Below, piece by piece: positions 19,622 through 31,000 of a stretch of DNA of 64,000 bases. Position 1 is the first letter of the stretch. Each line of letters starts with the position of its first letter. Under the pieces are notes generated by a model that made no database searches, had not been told where the DNA came from, and worked only from the letters and a program-made list of their open reading frames with translations. Source of the stretch: Patellaria atrata CBS 101060 (lineage: Eukaryota; Ascomycota; Dothideomycetes; Patellariales; Patellariaceae); the NCBI GenBank assembly GCA_010093705.1, contig MU006089.1:1366455-1430454 (forward strand), in the 5' to 3' direction. Made by a program: the position numbers and the translations under genes.

Positions 19622-21615
19622 CTAGTGCCTAACCACTACTCGCACGCCATGGCTACCCTCAGCAGGATAAGGAATGATCATGTCCGAGTTCATATCTACG
19701 TCCCTCGCTCGCTCGGTGTCATAAAGCTCCAGTGTTGGACAAGTCTGGGTACCGGTGCCATCATATAAGTCGTACTTGCGGAAGATGCCAGCAATGATGG
19801 TAAAGAGCTCTTGCCGAGCGAGATTCATTCTGAGCATCAATTAGCACCTAAGACACGTTTCTAGATTGGGAACGCATAGGAGGAAACTGAATGTAAACAT
19901 ACCCAAGACAATTTCTGGTCCCCTTCGCGAAAGCAATTAAGGATTTATCCAACCGCGGATTCTCAATCCACCTTTCAGGAATGAACTCGAAGGGATCCTG
20001 AAATACCTCGGGATTCGTATGTAATACCCACGTGGTCATATTCATCGAAGTCCCTGCCGGTATATTGTAATCTTCGCCCGTCTGGCTGTTTTTATACACA
20101 ACATCCTCGTACGGAGAAACTCGCGGTAAGCGGGACACCACACTTGGATGTAGTCGTAAGATCTCCTGAACAACGGCACCAAGGTACGGGAGGGCTTCTA
20201 CCTGGGAGTAGGTCGGAACGACTTTGGGTTCGTGGATGGCGGCAACTAGCTCTGCTCGGAGCTTTTTGAGTGAGGCGGGATTCGCTAGAAGCTCGAAAAC
20301 GGCGAAACTGAGAGTCGTACCGGTAGTATCCTGACCAGCAAGAACGGTGAGCTGGGCTTCATGGCCGAGGCGCGCAGTTGTCTTTTCCTCTGGGGGTAGA
20401 TTACTATGGAGGATTCCATAGAAAATGGTGTCCTTACCGGCGTCGGGATCGGGTGAGTTTCGAATGTCCTCCACTTGAGCTTTCCAAACCTGTGAGCTAT
20501 TAATTAAATAGAGTGACTGATGGATGGTTAAACAAGCGTACCTCTTGCATTTTCATAAGATCGAAAAGACCAGGTGCCAGTATGCGACAAAACCATCTCG
20601 GACTGGCCTCCAGGAGCGGACCAAGCCAAGGAAAGTGCATCAGTGCGTGATTCATCTTAAAAACAGAATCGACCGCTTTCATGAACGGCATATTATAGTC
20701 TGGATAGTCAAGGAAGTTTGTAGAATTACCAAAGGCATATTTTGTAATGATGTCACTTGTCGCTGCTTTGAAGACGTAGTTAAGCGACATCACCTCACCT
20801 GTCTTACTTGCAGATTCCATCCGACCCAGTATTTTCTCCAAGCTAATGGTTATTATAGGCTCTAGTTTCCTTATACGCGCACTCGAAAAGAAGTTGGCTA
20901 CCGCGCCCCGTCGCTGTCGATGTACATCATGCTGGATTGTCGCTACCATCGAGTTTTTGGCTGACTTAGATTAGTGGCTACATTCAAGAAGATTAGACAA
21001 GATTGAATACTCATCGTCCGCCTCCCAGTGAATCGATACTTGTTGGTTTTCTTTGTCGCGCCGGGAAATATATCGTCAATGAAATTTGGGTCATTGCAGT
21101 GGATTTCATGAGGATTGATACGGATGAGTGGTCCTTGATTTTTACTCCTACGTCAATTAAGAATACAAAAATTAAGCTTTGTCCGGCTTACCGTATTCTT
21201 TATGAAGCTCGGCTATCTTGAAAATGTACTTTCCCCCTAGCCAGACGTCGTAGTAAGCTTCGTACCATGTGGTCATTGCTATACATTTCCACTTAGTAAT
21301 GCAGTTAGAACAAGAAGTAGTCTTTACTGACCGGCCAATTTTGGGCCAGGTATCTTTGCAAGCGGGTCGAAGTATACTTCAAATCAGATTAATCGGGATT
21401 CTCTTGAAACTCGGTTCGAAAATCGTACAGCGATAAATAGCACCACAGATGCAGAAAACAGGCCATCCGACGGCTACAATACTCAACGTTACCGCACTGG
21501 TCAAGTCTTTCTCTTTCCATTGCTCGAACCCTCGGAGGATGCCGGTCCCGTCTAGAATCGTGGCATAGGTGAAATTCTCCAAGGATTTTTCCAAGAATTG
21601 CCCATATGAAATCAT
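19622..21615 (-). CDS. Cytochrome P450 monooxygenase
   Basis: Exons, all on the minus strand: 21615-21429, 21376-21332, 21278-21192, 21133-21011, 20960-20542, 20489-19903, 19829-19622 (1,656 bases, 551 residues), in phase throughout. The N-terminal membrane anchor (LSIVAVGWPVFCICGAIY) is followed by LYFDPLAKIPGPKLA, the usual proline-rich hinge. Next come HKEYGPLIRINPHEIH and the exon carrying ATIQHDVHRQRRGAV (helix C). The oxygen-binding helix I has AGQDTTGTTL, the ExxR motif is EILRLHP-side, and the haem loop FAKGTRNCLG carries Cys481 as haem ligand. An ER-bound oxygenase placed between the exporter and the FAD oxidase of the PKS cluster, likely oxidising the polyketide. The start at 21615 is the first ATG giving a leader before the anchor; further upstream exons cannot be excluded. 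Confidence 0.88.
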
Positions 21616-22308
21616 GATGATGACGCCCGCTTTTTGTCAACCGGAAGGAGATGATAGCATAGGATGGGAGCATACGGTATGGGACTTTTTGCCCAAGCTC
21701 CATATATGTTCATTTTCTCTCCTGCCATTGGGACCTTGACGGCTTCACTTAGAACTACAGGAAAGCATAGGTCTAGAAAGAGTATCAACACATCCATGCC
21801 TAATTAGTTTTGCACTTCCAGTAATGGATACTGACAGTTGCTCTGAGTTATCACAAAGGTGTCGTGGAGTTTGCTGGTCAAAGTAAGCTTAAGGAAAGTA
21901 TGGTAAGCAACAGGGGAGTAAGCGAGGTGTTTAGTTCTATTTCTGGACTAGCATGGATAAGCAACATAGGTTAATGGGACCACTTGAACGTAGGTACACA
22001 GTAACACCTGACCCCGATTTCTGTATGCATATGTGACCCTAAGTAATTGTTCAATATGAGCCTCAAGCGCTACTGCACGTGTAAGTACTACTATTCCCGA
22101 CTTTACTCACTAACACCAGCATTCGTGATTCCGCATGGAGAACGAGATGCGCTTACCACGTTCCATGTCCTCACACCGGATTTTGACCTTAGAATACAAA
22201 CTCCTAGGAGTCGGTTATAAGTCGATATGACTGTTTCTTTGAATAGAGTTTCTCTCTCGCTCTTTCTTTGCTTTGATTCGAGACGAGTACTCGAACTTTT
22301 AATACAAG
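21616..22308. promoter_or_regulatory. Divergent promoter between P450 and FAD-oxidase genes
   Basis: About 690 bases between two divergently transcribed cluster genes, with no gene of its own. Shared regulatory sites would be expected here; I see none that I can name with confidence. Confidence 0.45.
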
Positions 22309-24105
22309 ATGATCGTTAGTCATCGAGCTATACTGGCCGTTTGGGGGCTTTTTTGGGTTTCCGTTGGCCATTCGGCTGTCTTGAAACCCTACAACGTCAC
22401 CAAAGACTGCTACTATCTTCCACAGGACCAAGAGTGGCCGAGTGTTTCCGAATGGGCTCAACTGAACAAATCAGTCGATGGCAGACTTATAGCTGGTAGG
22501 CCAATGGCAGAAGTTTGCCGTCGCTCTACATTTCAATCTGAATCATGCGCCGACCTTAAGAAGGAATGGATTCTCGCCAATCCACAGTATGTTCAACCAG
22601 TGATACTACAGAGCTTTGCTCACACTTGCTACAGTTTCCAAGATCCAGTCTCTTTTTACAGCCCGTACTGGCTCAACAACACGTGCAGTCCTTTTGCGGA
22701 TGCTGATGCACCATGTGATATGGGGAACCTCCCTTCGTACGCCATCAATGTCAGCAGTGCTGCGGATGTTGCCGCGGGCCTCAGGTTCGCCCGCACAAAG
22801 AACATCCGCTTAACCATCAAGAACACCGGCCACGATTTCAATGGGCGCTCCTCAGGCCAAGGTGCCCTTAGTCTCTGGATGCACAATTTGAACGACATAT
22901 CCTTTTTCGACTACATCGGTCCCACTTATCTAGGGCGAGCGGTGCGCATGCACTCTGGTGTGCAAGCCTGGGATGCCTATGCCGCAGCAGGCAGAGAGGG
23001 CGTACGAATGGTCGGTGGGTTCTGTCCTACTGTAGGTCTAGTAGGTGGGTATGTACAGGGCGGAGGACACGGGCCGCTTGCTCCAATGTACGGTATGGCG
23101 GCTGATAACACACTGGAGTTCGAAGTTGTGACCGCGGACGGGAGACATTTGAACGTGAGCGCGACACAGCACCCTGATCTATTCTGGGCCTTGAATGGTG
23201 GCGGGGGCGGAAACTATGCGGTAGTCCTTTCTCAGGTCACTAAGGTCTTTCCTGATGGAATTGTGGGTGGTGCAACCCTCACGTTCAATAAGTCTGATAC
23301 GCCGGCCGAGCAGGAGCCTTTTTGGGATAGTGTCACAGCATGGCAGAAGCATCTGCTTACCCTGAACAGCGAACCTGGATTTCAGGCTGTATACACTGTG
23401 ACGAACTTCAGCTTCCAGATCAATTTCCTGACTTGGCCTGGGAAGACGAAAGAACAAGTTAATTCTTCTCTGGCGCCCTTCCGAGCCGAATTGGACCGGA
23501 GGAATATCAATTTCACACAAGTAGTAAGTGATGACAGTGGGTATCATAAGCATTTTGCTCGATACACACCCGGCCTACCGTTCGGAAAGTACGTCGTATT
23601 TATGATACTTGGTGGTCGGCTCATTCCTCGACGTACGTTAGAGAATGATGCAGAGGGGTTAACTACTGCCATCAGAAGCATAACAGAGGATGGAAGATAT
23701 ACGTACAATGGGATTAGTATGAATGTGTCACACGCTCGTGCCGGCAACGAACCAGGGGCAAATGCGGTATTGCCTGCGTGGCGGGATGCAGCAATCAGCT
23801 CCAATATCGTCGTTGAGTGGCACCCAGAGAAGGGGGATACACTTGACATGTTGCTCGCGACACAAAAGGAGATGAACGATGTCATGGTCCCGCAGCTGGA
23901 AATGGTGTCGCCAAATAGTGGAACGTATATGAATGAAGGGACCTTCGATTTAGCAACGTGGAAGGATGATTACTATGGAACAAACTACGATAAATTACTA
24001 GAAATCAAGAAGAAGTGGGATCCGGATATGATATTCTATGGAAAACCGAACGTTGGAAACGAATATTGGAAAAGGATGGCTGATGGGAGGCTGTGCAGAG
24101 CCTGA
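22309..24105 (+). CDS. Secreted FAD-linked oxidoreductase (berberine-bridge/VAO type)
   Basis: A single exon of 598 residues. It has a signal peptide (MIVSHRAILAVWGLFWVSVG). The FAD-binding PCMH domain spans about residues 120-310. IKNTGHDFNGRSSG carries His175, the expected 8-alpha-histidyl FAD attachment, and GGFCPTVGLVGGY carries Cys239 at the place of the 6-S-cysteinyl bond, so bicovalent FAD is plausible. GGGHGPLAPMYGMAADN follows. The C-terminus has a BBE-like end around YYGTNYDKLLEIKKKWDP and NEYWKRMADGRLC. Such enzymes oxidise alcohols or close rings in fungal metabolite pathways. There are several N-glycosylation sequons. It stands between the P450 and the SDR of the PKS cluster, divergent from the P450. 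The substrate is unknown. Confidence 0.88.
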   Translation: MIVSHRAILAVWGLFWVSVGHSAVLKPYNVTKDCYYLPQDQEWPSVSEWAQLNKSVDGRLIAGRPMAEVCRRSTFQSESCADLKKEWILANPQYVQPVILQSFAHTCYSFQDPVSFYSPYWLNNTCSPFADADAPCDMGNLPSYAINVSSAADVAAGLRFARTKNIRLTIKNTGHDFNGRSSGQGALSLWMHNLNDISFFDYIGPTYLGRAVRMHSGVQAWDAYAAAGREGVRMVGGFCPTVGLVGGYVQGGGHGPLAPMYGMAADNTLEFEVVTADGRHLNVSATQHPDLFWALNGGGGGNYAVVLSQVTKVFPDGIVGGATLTFNKSDTPAEQEPFWDSVTAWQKHLLTLNSEPGFQAVYTVTNFSFQINFLTWPGKTKEQVNSSLAPFRAELDRRNINFTQVVSDDSGYHKHFARYTPGLPFGKYVVFMILGGRLIPRRTLENDAEGLTTAIRSITEDGRYTYNGISMNVSHARAGNEPGANAVLPAWRDAAISSNIVVEWHPEKGDTLDMLLATQKEMNDVMVPQLEMVSPNSGTYMNEGTFDLATWKDDYYGTNYDKLLEIKKKWDPDMIFYGKPNVGNEYWKRMADGRLCRA

Positions 24106-24545
24106 ATGAGTCCCTAGAGTCCCTAACTTGATGAGTATCCAAGTAGTGCTTGATATACACCAATGTGGAGAATTCTAGGATTGTTCCGCTCTGTATTTCT
24201 TTGGAAAGGGTGTGACGCTACATAAGTGAGTTGTCGAAGACTTCTGGTACTTTTTTCAGCGTTCAAACACTATAGTAAAATGAGACAAGTATCTACCAAC
24301 TGAAGAATTTTGGAAAATTGAGAGCTAACATATTTTATCGAAGTAGTTCATATCCTCCTTCTTCATGCTAATTGCTCTACAATAACACAAAAACCTTCAC
24401 TTTGATTGTCATCAATCATTGACCCAGTCACCAGCCTACTTCAGAAATGGAGACTAAACAGCTGCGCAAAGTGCATAAATCAAAGTCTCAGTGCTCATTG
24501 TTACTGGTCAAGGCTCCTTGAGGCTGCATATCATAACTTCGAACT
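24106..24545. other. Intergenic between convergent FAD-oxidase and SDR genes
   Basis: 3' regions of two convergent genes. Nothing else recognised. Confidence 0.45.
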
Positions 24546-25367
24546 TCACCACGGCTTCTCCTCACCTGTGTACAACCAAAATTTCCCACTCGACTTCGTC
24601 CTGGTCGCATTATCAATAACTTTTACCACCCCCTTTATACTCTCTTCCGTCGTAATCTCCGCTTCCTTGAACCCGAGGGCTACTGCACCGTAGTTTCCCA
24701 GATCTGTTTGCACCCAACTGTTGTAGTCGTTAGCACAAGCACTCGCTCTGATTTTATACTAGTCATAATCCAACCAGAGGTTCGCAACTTACCCGGGATC
24801 TATAGGGAATGTGCACACATGCTCCTCTTCAAAGTGCATCTTGAGCGTCAGATAGTTCAAGGCCGCTTTGCTGGTACCATACGCGCCACTAGGAAATGGG
24901 CGGGTATCCATCTCTGATAAACTTCCAGCGGAACTGCTCATGGTCACAAACTTGGGAGATTTGGCCTCTAGAAGGAGTGGTAAGATTGCCTGCCACAACC
25001 ACACAACACCGTAGACATTGACATCCAAGTGCCTCTGCAGGTCCCAGACATTGAGCTCCGAGACTTTAGGCCAAATCTGGCTGATACCGGCGTTGGCAAT
25101 GACCAAGTCGACATGTTTGATATCATGTCTGGTGATTAGCTCATTTACCGCATTGGCGGGATCTGTCGCATTGGTCCCTTCTATTTTAACGAGCACGAGC
25201 CGAGAGCCCTCTCCAGTTGGAAGCGAGAGCAGCGCTTTTGAGGACGCAGACTTGATGTCGCGGTTTGCAGCGATGACGGTGTGGTTGGGCTTGTTTAGAT
25301 AGTATTGGAGTAGGGCCTTGCCGAGGCCTCTGTTAGCGCCTGTGATAAGGACTCTATAGTTCGACAT
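24546..25367 (-). CDS. Short-chain dehydrogenase/reductase (SDR)
   Basis: Exons, minus strand: 25367-24793 and 24717-24546 (747 bases, 248 residues). A classical SDR using NAD(P)H for alcohol/ketone interconversion. TGANRGLGKALL is the cofactor glycine motif (TGxxxGxG), VIANAG is the NAG motif, VTMSSSAGS supplies the catalytic Ser, and SGAYGTSKAALN the YxxxK pair. After the intron, PGWVQTDLGNYGA continues the PGxxxT region, and the protein ends FWLYTGEEKPW. The ATG at 25367 gives MSNYRVLITGANRG; an upstream in-frame ATG at 25511 would add 48 residues without SDR features. It lies in the PKS cluster between the FAD oxidase and the alpha/beta hydrolase and is likely a tailoring reductase. Confidence 0.9.
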
Positions 25368-26040
25368 TCTATCATGGAATAGGATAGTAAAAAGCAACCG
25401 ACGGATGTGCACAACTAAATCTCTTATCCTTGAAGTACCTCGCGAGGAAGGATTGAGAAGCATTGTCGGGTGGGAGATATATCCGCGACTGTGACGCCCT
25501 ATTATCGACATATGAGACTTATCAGAGGTTGGCTTGAGATTTACAATGGTTCCTCTCTAGTGGGACCAGAGACAAAAGAGTGACATTGAGAAGAGCATTA
25601 CTTCCAATAACCCCTCCGCTTACTGCTTACATGTACTTACCTTACATTAACTATCTATGTGTATTACTTCCCTGCATAGCTTACTGACGATGACCAGGGT
25701 GTAATCGTACTAAAAGGGAATCCAAGACCCCTTGCATAAAGCTTAGATCTACCCTAATTGTCAAAGTGTAAGGTAGTATTGAGTGACGGGTGTTTGTAAT
25801 AACTGATAGAAGCAGAAGTTTGTCCCTGCTACTTGACTGAATCTTCGTGGCCTTAGCTCTGCTCATCTGTTGTCTATTCACATGAAGATAACCCATATGT
25901 AAACTTGAAAATTAATGATAGAAAGTTTTATCATATATCCTAATAACTTCAACCTTCATATGGTCGAATATACCAAACTATTCTAATGACTACATATGTG
26001 ATGCATTAAATCTTCGAATGTCTTACCAGCCACCAGCCGA
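25368..26040. other. Intergenic, promoter of the SDR gene
   Basis: Holds the 3' end of the hydrolase gene and the promoter of the SDR gene, both on the minus strand. No gene recognised. Confidence 0.45.
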
Positions 26041-27130
26041 TTATCCCTTCAAGGTTCCAAGGAAACAATCTTTCACGAATGCAGCCTGCATTTCCAACAC
26101 ATCCTGAAACTCATTACCAGACAGAACAGTCAGGTGGCCTTTGCCCTTAGCAAGATACAGTTTCTTCGGCTGCGTAAACTCCTGGAAAGCGTCAATCTGC
26201 TCCTCTGGTGGGGACATCTTATCCAGCTCTGGAACAACCATCATGACCGGCATCGGTGCCACCAGACTTAACATCTCCTTCGGTTTCCAGACTGCCATCT
26301 TATAGTAGCTCTGTAGTGTGATCCTATTCACATAATTTGGTGGCGTATGATCGTCTAGATTACCCATGAATGTATACGCCTCTAGACCACCTGGACCTCC
26401 CGCTCCGGCCATTCCGATGGGATTTTCACCCTTGCTATTGAAGGGTGGGAGCGTGAAAGGAGAGTTTCCTCTGAGTTGAGAATGCCGGTCTTTCATAAGT
26501 TGCGCGGTGACTTTGGTCCAGCGATCAGGTTTGTAAAACTTAAAGATTGGGCACACCATAATTAGGGACTTAGCGCGTTTATCGAGTGCTGCGGTACACG
26601 CGCTGACGGTGGCGCCGAAAGACATGCCCCATAACGCAATGCGATTCGGGTCAACATTAGGTAGAGCGCTGACATGAGTGAGAATATCTGCTTAATGTCA
26701 GCCTTAGAGATACTATATAAAATTATAAGGGCCATTGTTGTGCGCAAAGAATGCCATATACTTCTTAGGTCACAATTAGGGAAGAGTAAATATTCATACC
26801 TGACAAGTCCTCAGCCTGTTGGTTAGGATCAATCTGATTGCGTGGACTCCCGTCACTGTCTCCGATGGAACGTGGATCATATATTACAACATTGTAACCT
26901 AAGGATTGAAATCCCTCAGCGACCTCTGGTAGCAACATTTCCTTGACACAATTGAACTAGATTCTTAATCAGTCTTCCTCTCTAGTATATATAATAGCTC
27001 AGTGGTTTCTTACACCTGGGGTCATGATGATGACGGGTGCTCGCCCGTCAACAGCGTACAGCCATCCCCTAAGTTTCAGGCCGTCTATAGTCTTGAATTC
27101 GACCTTCTGGTATCTTTTGGCGGGCGCCAT
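26041..27130 (-). CDS. Alpha/beta hydrolase, polyketide-transferase-like
   Basis: Exons, minus strand: 27130-27014, 26956-26800, 26687-26041 (921 bases, 306 residues), in phase. The N-terminus runs YQKVEFKTIDGLKLRGWLYA, then VIIMTPGFNCVKEMLLPEVA, VVIYDPRSIGDSDG, and the nucleophile elbow IALWGMSFGATVSA (GMSFG, Ser as nucleophile). The distal Asp and His fit MVVPELDKM and KGKGHLTVL. The arrangement and the TPGFNCVKEM block resemble fungal alpha/beta hydrolases found beside HR-PKS genes, of which the fumagillin polyketide transferase is the best known; this is from memory of the family. Because the neighbouring PKS has no release domain, this protein is the natural candidate to free the chain or pass it to an acceptor alcohol. 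It is divergent from the PKS across a 958-base promoter region. Confidence 0.85.
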
Positions 27131-28088
27131 TAGTGCCTAAGTGTTAGAGAATACTATATTATACTAAAGGGAAGAGAAATGTCACGAAAATACAGACGTG
27201 ACAGATAGAGAAATTCGCTGAACAGAAGTTCAAAAGCAAAGGTGAGTGTTGACCGAGGGTATGTGTCTATCATTGTATACGGTTAGTGGAACCAATATCA
27301 GAAAAGTATGATAGTTCTCGGCAACATTCAACACCCTGATGATGCCATATGGAACTGCCGCATCATATCGAGCATGATCTCGGACTAGGAATATCGTTAA
27401 CGTATCAGCTTCCATATTAAGGCACGAAAATAGGTTAACCCCGGAAAATGATTGCGTCCATAGCTGCCGTGTCATCAGCTTATGGTAATACAAATAGGTC
27501 AAATGCCACACGTAGTAATAGTGATTATTTAGCCGCATATAATTACCTGCTGGTGCCCCCCAATTAAGCTAGGAGGGTATAAGCCCTGCAGTTATAGTTG
27601 GTGCTCCTCTTTTACAGGATAGAATCCTTCAGGAATGCATCGCATATGACAGTAAGGTAGAATAATTTTGAAGTGAAAGACTGAAATGAGCAAATCATAT
27701 CAATAGCGTATTATATCTTTCCCCGCAAATTAGATTATAAATTATCATCCATGAGATGCAGCTTGGAAGTTCACTAAACTGTGTTATCCATAGAAGTCCG
27801 GTACCTTGACGACTATCTGAGCCATAATCGCTGACTAGCTAGTGCATGATTACTAGTAATAGGAGTACAGGGTTTCGTATACTTGAAATGAGTAAGAATC
27901 CAATTGGCGTAGATTTCCTGACTTTCCGGCGGCTCTTACTATCAATGAGGCTCTACGTATGGGACAAACTTCCGAGCAGACATGGACATGTTTGGGAATA
28001 GATAAATCATCTGTTCTCCTCAGTTTTCGAGTATCTACAGCACAACAGATTTTTGCGAACCGAGGAGGATCCCACACTGGAGGACTCA
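27131..28088. promoter_or_regulatory. Divergent promoter region between hydrolase and PKS genes
   Basis: 958 bases with no gene, serving two divergent cluster genes. A likely place for binding sites of the local bANK regulator; I could not identify a repeated site by eye. Confidence 0.45.
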
Positions 28089-31000
28089 ATGGCAAATACC
28101 GCGGACGAATACCAACAGGAGCCGATAGCCATTGTTGGCATCGCCTGCCGTCTTCCAGGCGGTAGCACTTCTCCGCAGAAGCTCTGGGAGTTCCTTGAGA
28201 AAGGGGGTATCGCATCTAATAACGTCCCCGAGAACCGGTTTAACATCAGAGCGCATTATGATGGTTCTCACAAGCCAGGAACAATGCGCCCATTGGGGGG
28301 CATGTTCCTCGAAGATGTAGACCCGGCCGATTTCGACGCGTCATTCTTCGAAGTGTCGCGTATGGAGGCCATTTCTATGGACCCCAATCAACGTCAAATG
28401 TTAGAGGTGGTGTACGAGGGTTTGGAGAATGCTGGTATCACGCTAGAGACGATGAATGGAGCGCGTGTAGGATGCTTCGCAGCATCGTATGCTTCAGGTA
28501 GTTCTAAAATTTTCCTGAGCTGAACTGGTGAAAAATACGAAGTCAATTGCTGACCATAGGTTTCTACCAACAGATTATATGGATATGCAAAATAGGGATC
28601 CCTTGGATCGACCGGATAGTATCGTTGTCGGAGGAGGTCGTGCCATCTTGGCGAACAGACTGAGCCACTTCTTGAATATCAAAGGTCCGAGCATGACGAT
28701 TGATACGGCCTGCTCCGGTAGCTTAGTAGGAGTTGATGTTGCGGCGCGGTACCTCAAAAGTCGCGAAATAGACGCGGCAATCATTGCTGCCAGCAACTTA
28801 TATCTAAGTCCGGAACACGTGATGGACAGGGGTGGAGTTGGTGCCGCCCATTCCCCGACAGGGTTGTGTCACACTTTTGATATATCTGCGGACGGGTACG
28901 TGAAAGCTGAAGCTGTCAGCACTGTCATCCTCAAAAGATTGAACGACGCCATCAGAGACAAGGACCCCATTAGAGCCGTGATTCGAGGATCGGCGACGAA
29001 CAGTGATGGAAGGACTCCTGGTATTGCAAATCCCAGTTCAGAGGCTCAGGCCACTGCTATTCGCGATGCATACGCCCATGCTGGCATTACCAACTTTAAT
29101 GATACCGGATATCTCGAATGTCATGGCACCGGTACACAGGTAAATTCCCAGTTGAAAGACGAGTTCAGTTCGGCAAGGAATAAACTAATCATCATCTTCC
29201 AGGCCGGTGACCCTGCAGAGGTCGGTGGTATCAGTTCGGTATTTGCAGCAACACGGTCCGCAGACAACCCTCTCATCATCGGCTCGATTAAAAGCAACAT
29301 CGGCCACGCGGAACCTGGAGCAGGCATTTCTGGACTCATAAAGGCCATTTTCGCTATAGAAAAGGGCATTATCCCAGGAAACCCGACCTTTATAAATCCC
29401 AACCCCAAGATTGATTTCGCAGGCTGGAGAGTTAAGGCCTCCCGTACAGCGATTCCATGGCCTTCCTCAACTTCCATACGGCGTGCTAGTGTCAATTCTT
29501 TCGGCTATGGCGGGTCGAATTCGCATGTAGTTCTTGAGGAGCCTAAACTTGCTATTGGCTCGAACCATAAGTCTTCGTACATCGATGAGGATGACGATTT
29601 TCTGTCTGATGACGGGGAGTCCATCAGACCGTTCACACTCGTGTTTTCAGCCAATGATGAGCAGTCACTGCGGGCCAATGTTCGGACAATCAGCAATCAT
29701 CTCATCAATCCACGAGTCAAAGTCAGCTTGACAGATCTTGCATATACCCTGAGTGAGAGGAGGACGCAGCATTTCCACAGAGCTTATGTTGTTACGCGGG
29801 ACTTGCATCTAGATGAGAACGCATTTGTTTTCGGGAAAAAACATTCAGAGAAGCCGAGAGTAGGGTTCGTTTTTACGGGTCAGGGGGCGCAGTGGCCGCA
29901 GATGGGGAAAGATCTCCTGGAAATTTTTCCATCGGCAAGAGTACTTCTACAGGAGCTTGATCAGGTTCTCCAGAGACTTCCAGATCCACCCACGTGGTCA
30001 TTATTGAGTGAGTGAAGCTCGTTTCTTTCGATTCGTCTGCTAACAAACTCAGGCGAGCTTTCGGAGCCTCGAACAGCTGAGCATTTGCGACAACCTGAGT
30101 TTTCTCAGCCCCTAGTCACAGCACTGCAGTTAAGCGTCCTCTCTATCTTAGAAGAGTGGGGTATCCAACCTCACAGTGTTGTCGGCCACTCTTCTGGCGA
30201 AATAGCGGCTGCTTATGCGGCTGGATTTCTCTCCAAGGCTGATGCGATCAAGGCCGCTTTCTACAGAGGGCGCGCTGCTACGAACTGCGAAAGTGAAGGC
30301 GTACCGACAGTAGGTATGCTTGCAGTTGGAGTAGGAGCAGACACTCTAGCTCCGTACTTGCGTGATTACCAGGACTCCGCTTGGATTGCTTGCTACAATA
30401 GTCCTAGCAGCTTGACGATCTCAGGAAAGCTAACATCCCTAGAATCTTTGAAACGTGCTCTGCAGGCCGACAACCATTTCGTTCGGCTTCTGCAAGTCAA
30501 TCTCGCATATCACTCACAGTTAATGGATGACATCGGGAAAGAGTACGAACGATTACTAGACCAAAGCTTCGACCCACTCGGCGGCTCGAAAAGCATATTA
30601 ATGTTTTCTTCAGTCACTGGGAAAAGGATGAGTGAAACAGCTGATGCGCGTTACTGGAAAACTAATATGATTTCGCCCGTTCGATTCGATGAGGCTGTCA
30701 AAGAGATGGTTTCCGGTCAAGATGCTGCTAACTTCCTCGTCGAAATTGGTCCAAGCGGTGCCCTTGCAGGGCCAATTGCGCAGATAAAAAAGTCTATATC
30801 CAGCCTGGGAACCGACCTTACATACTGTGCGTCATGGTCAAGGGGCGCAGACGCCGCAACATCTATCTTCGATACGGCGGGCCGTCTGTTTGTTGGAGGT
30901 GGAGCCGTCTCCATGGCTAAGGTCAACCAGTATGAGCAGGGTGAGATTAAACCAGCTGTTATCATAGACCTTCCAAACTACATCTGGAACCACTCCACCA

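Noticed and set aside
28053-28088. Earlier PKS start by an in-frame TTG
   Set aside because: Nuclear fungal genes start with ATG; the ATG at 28089 leads directly into the KS domain.
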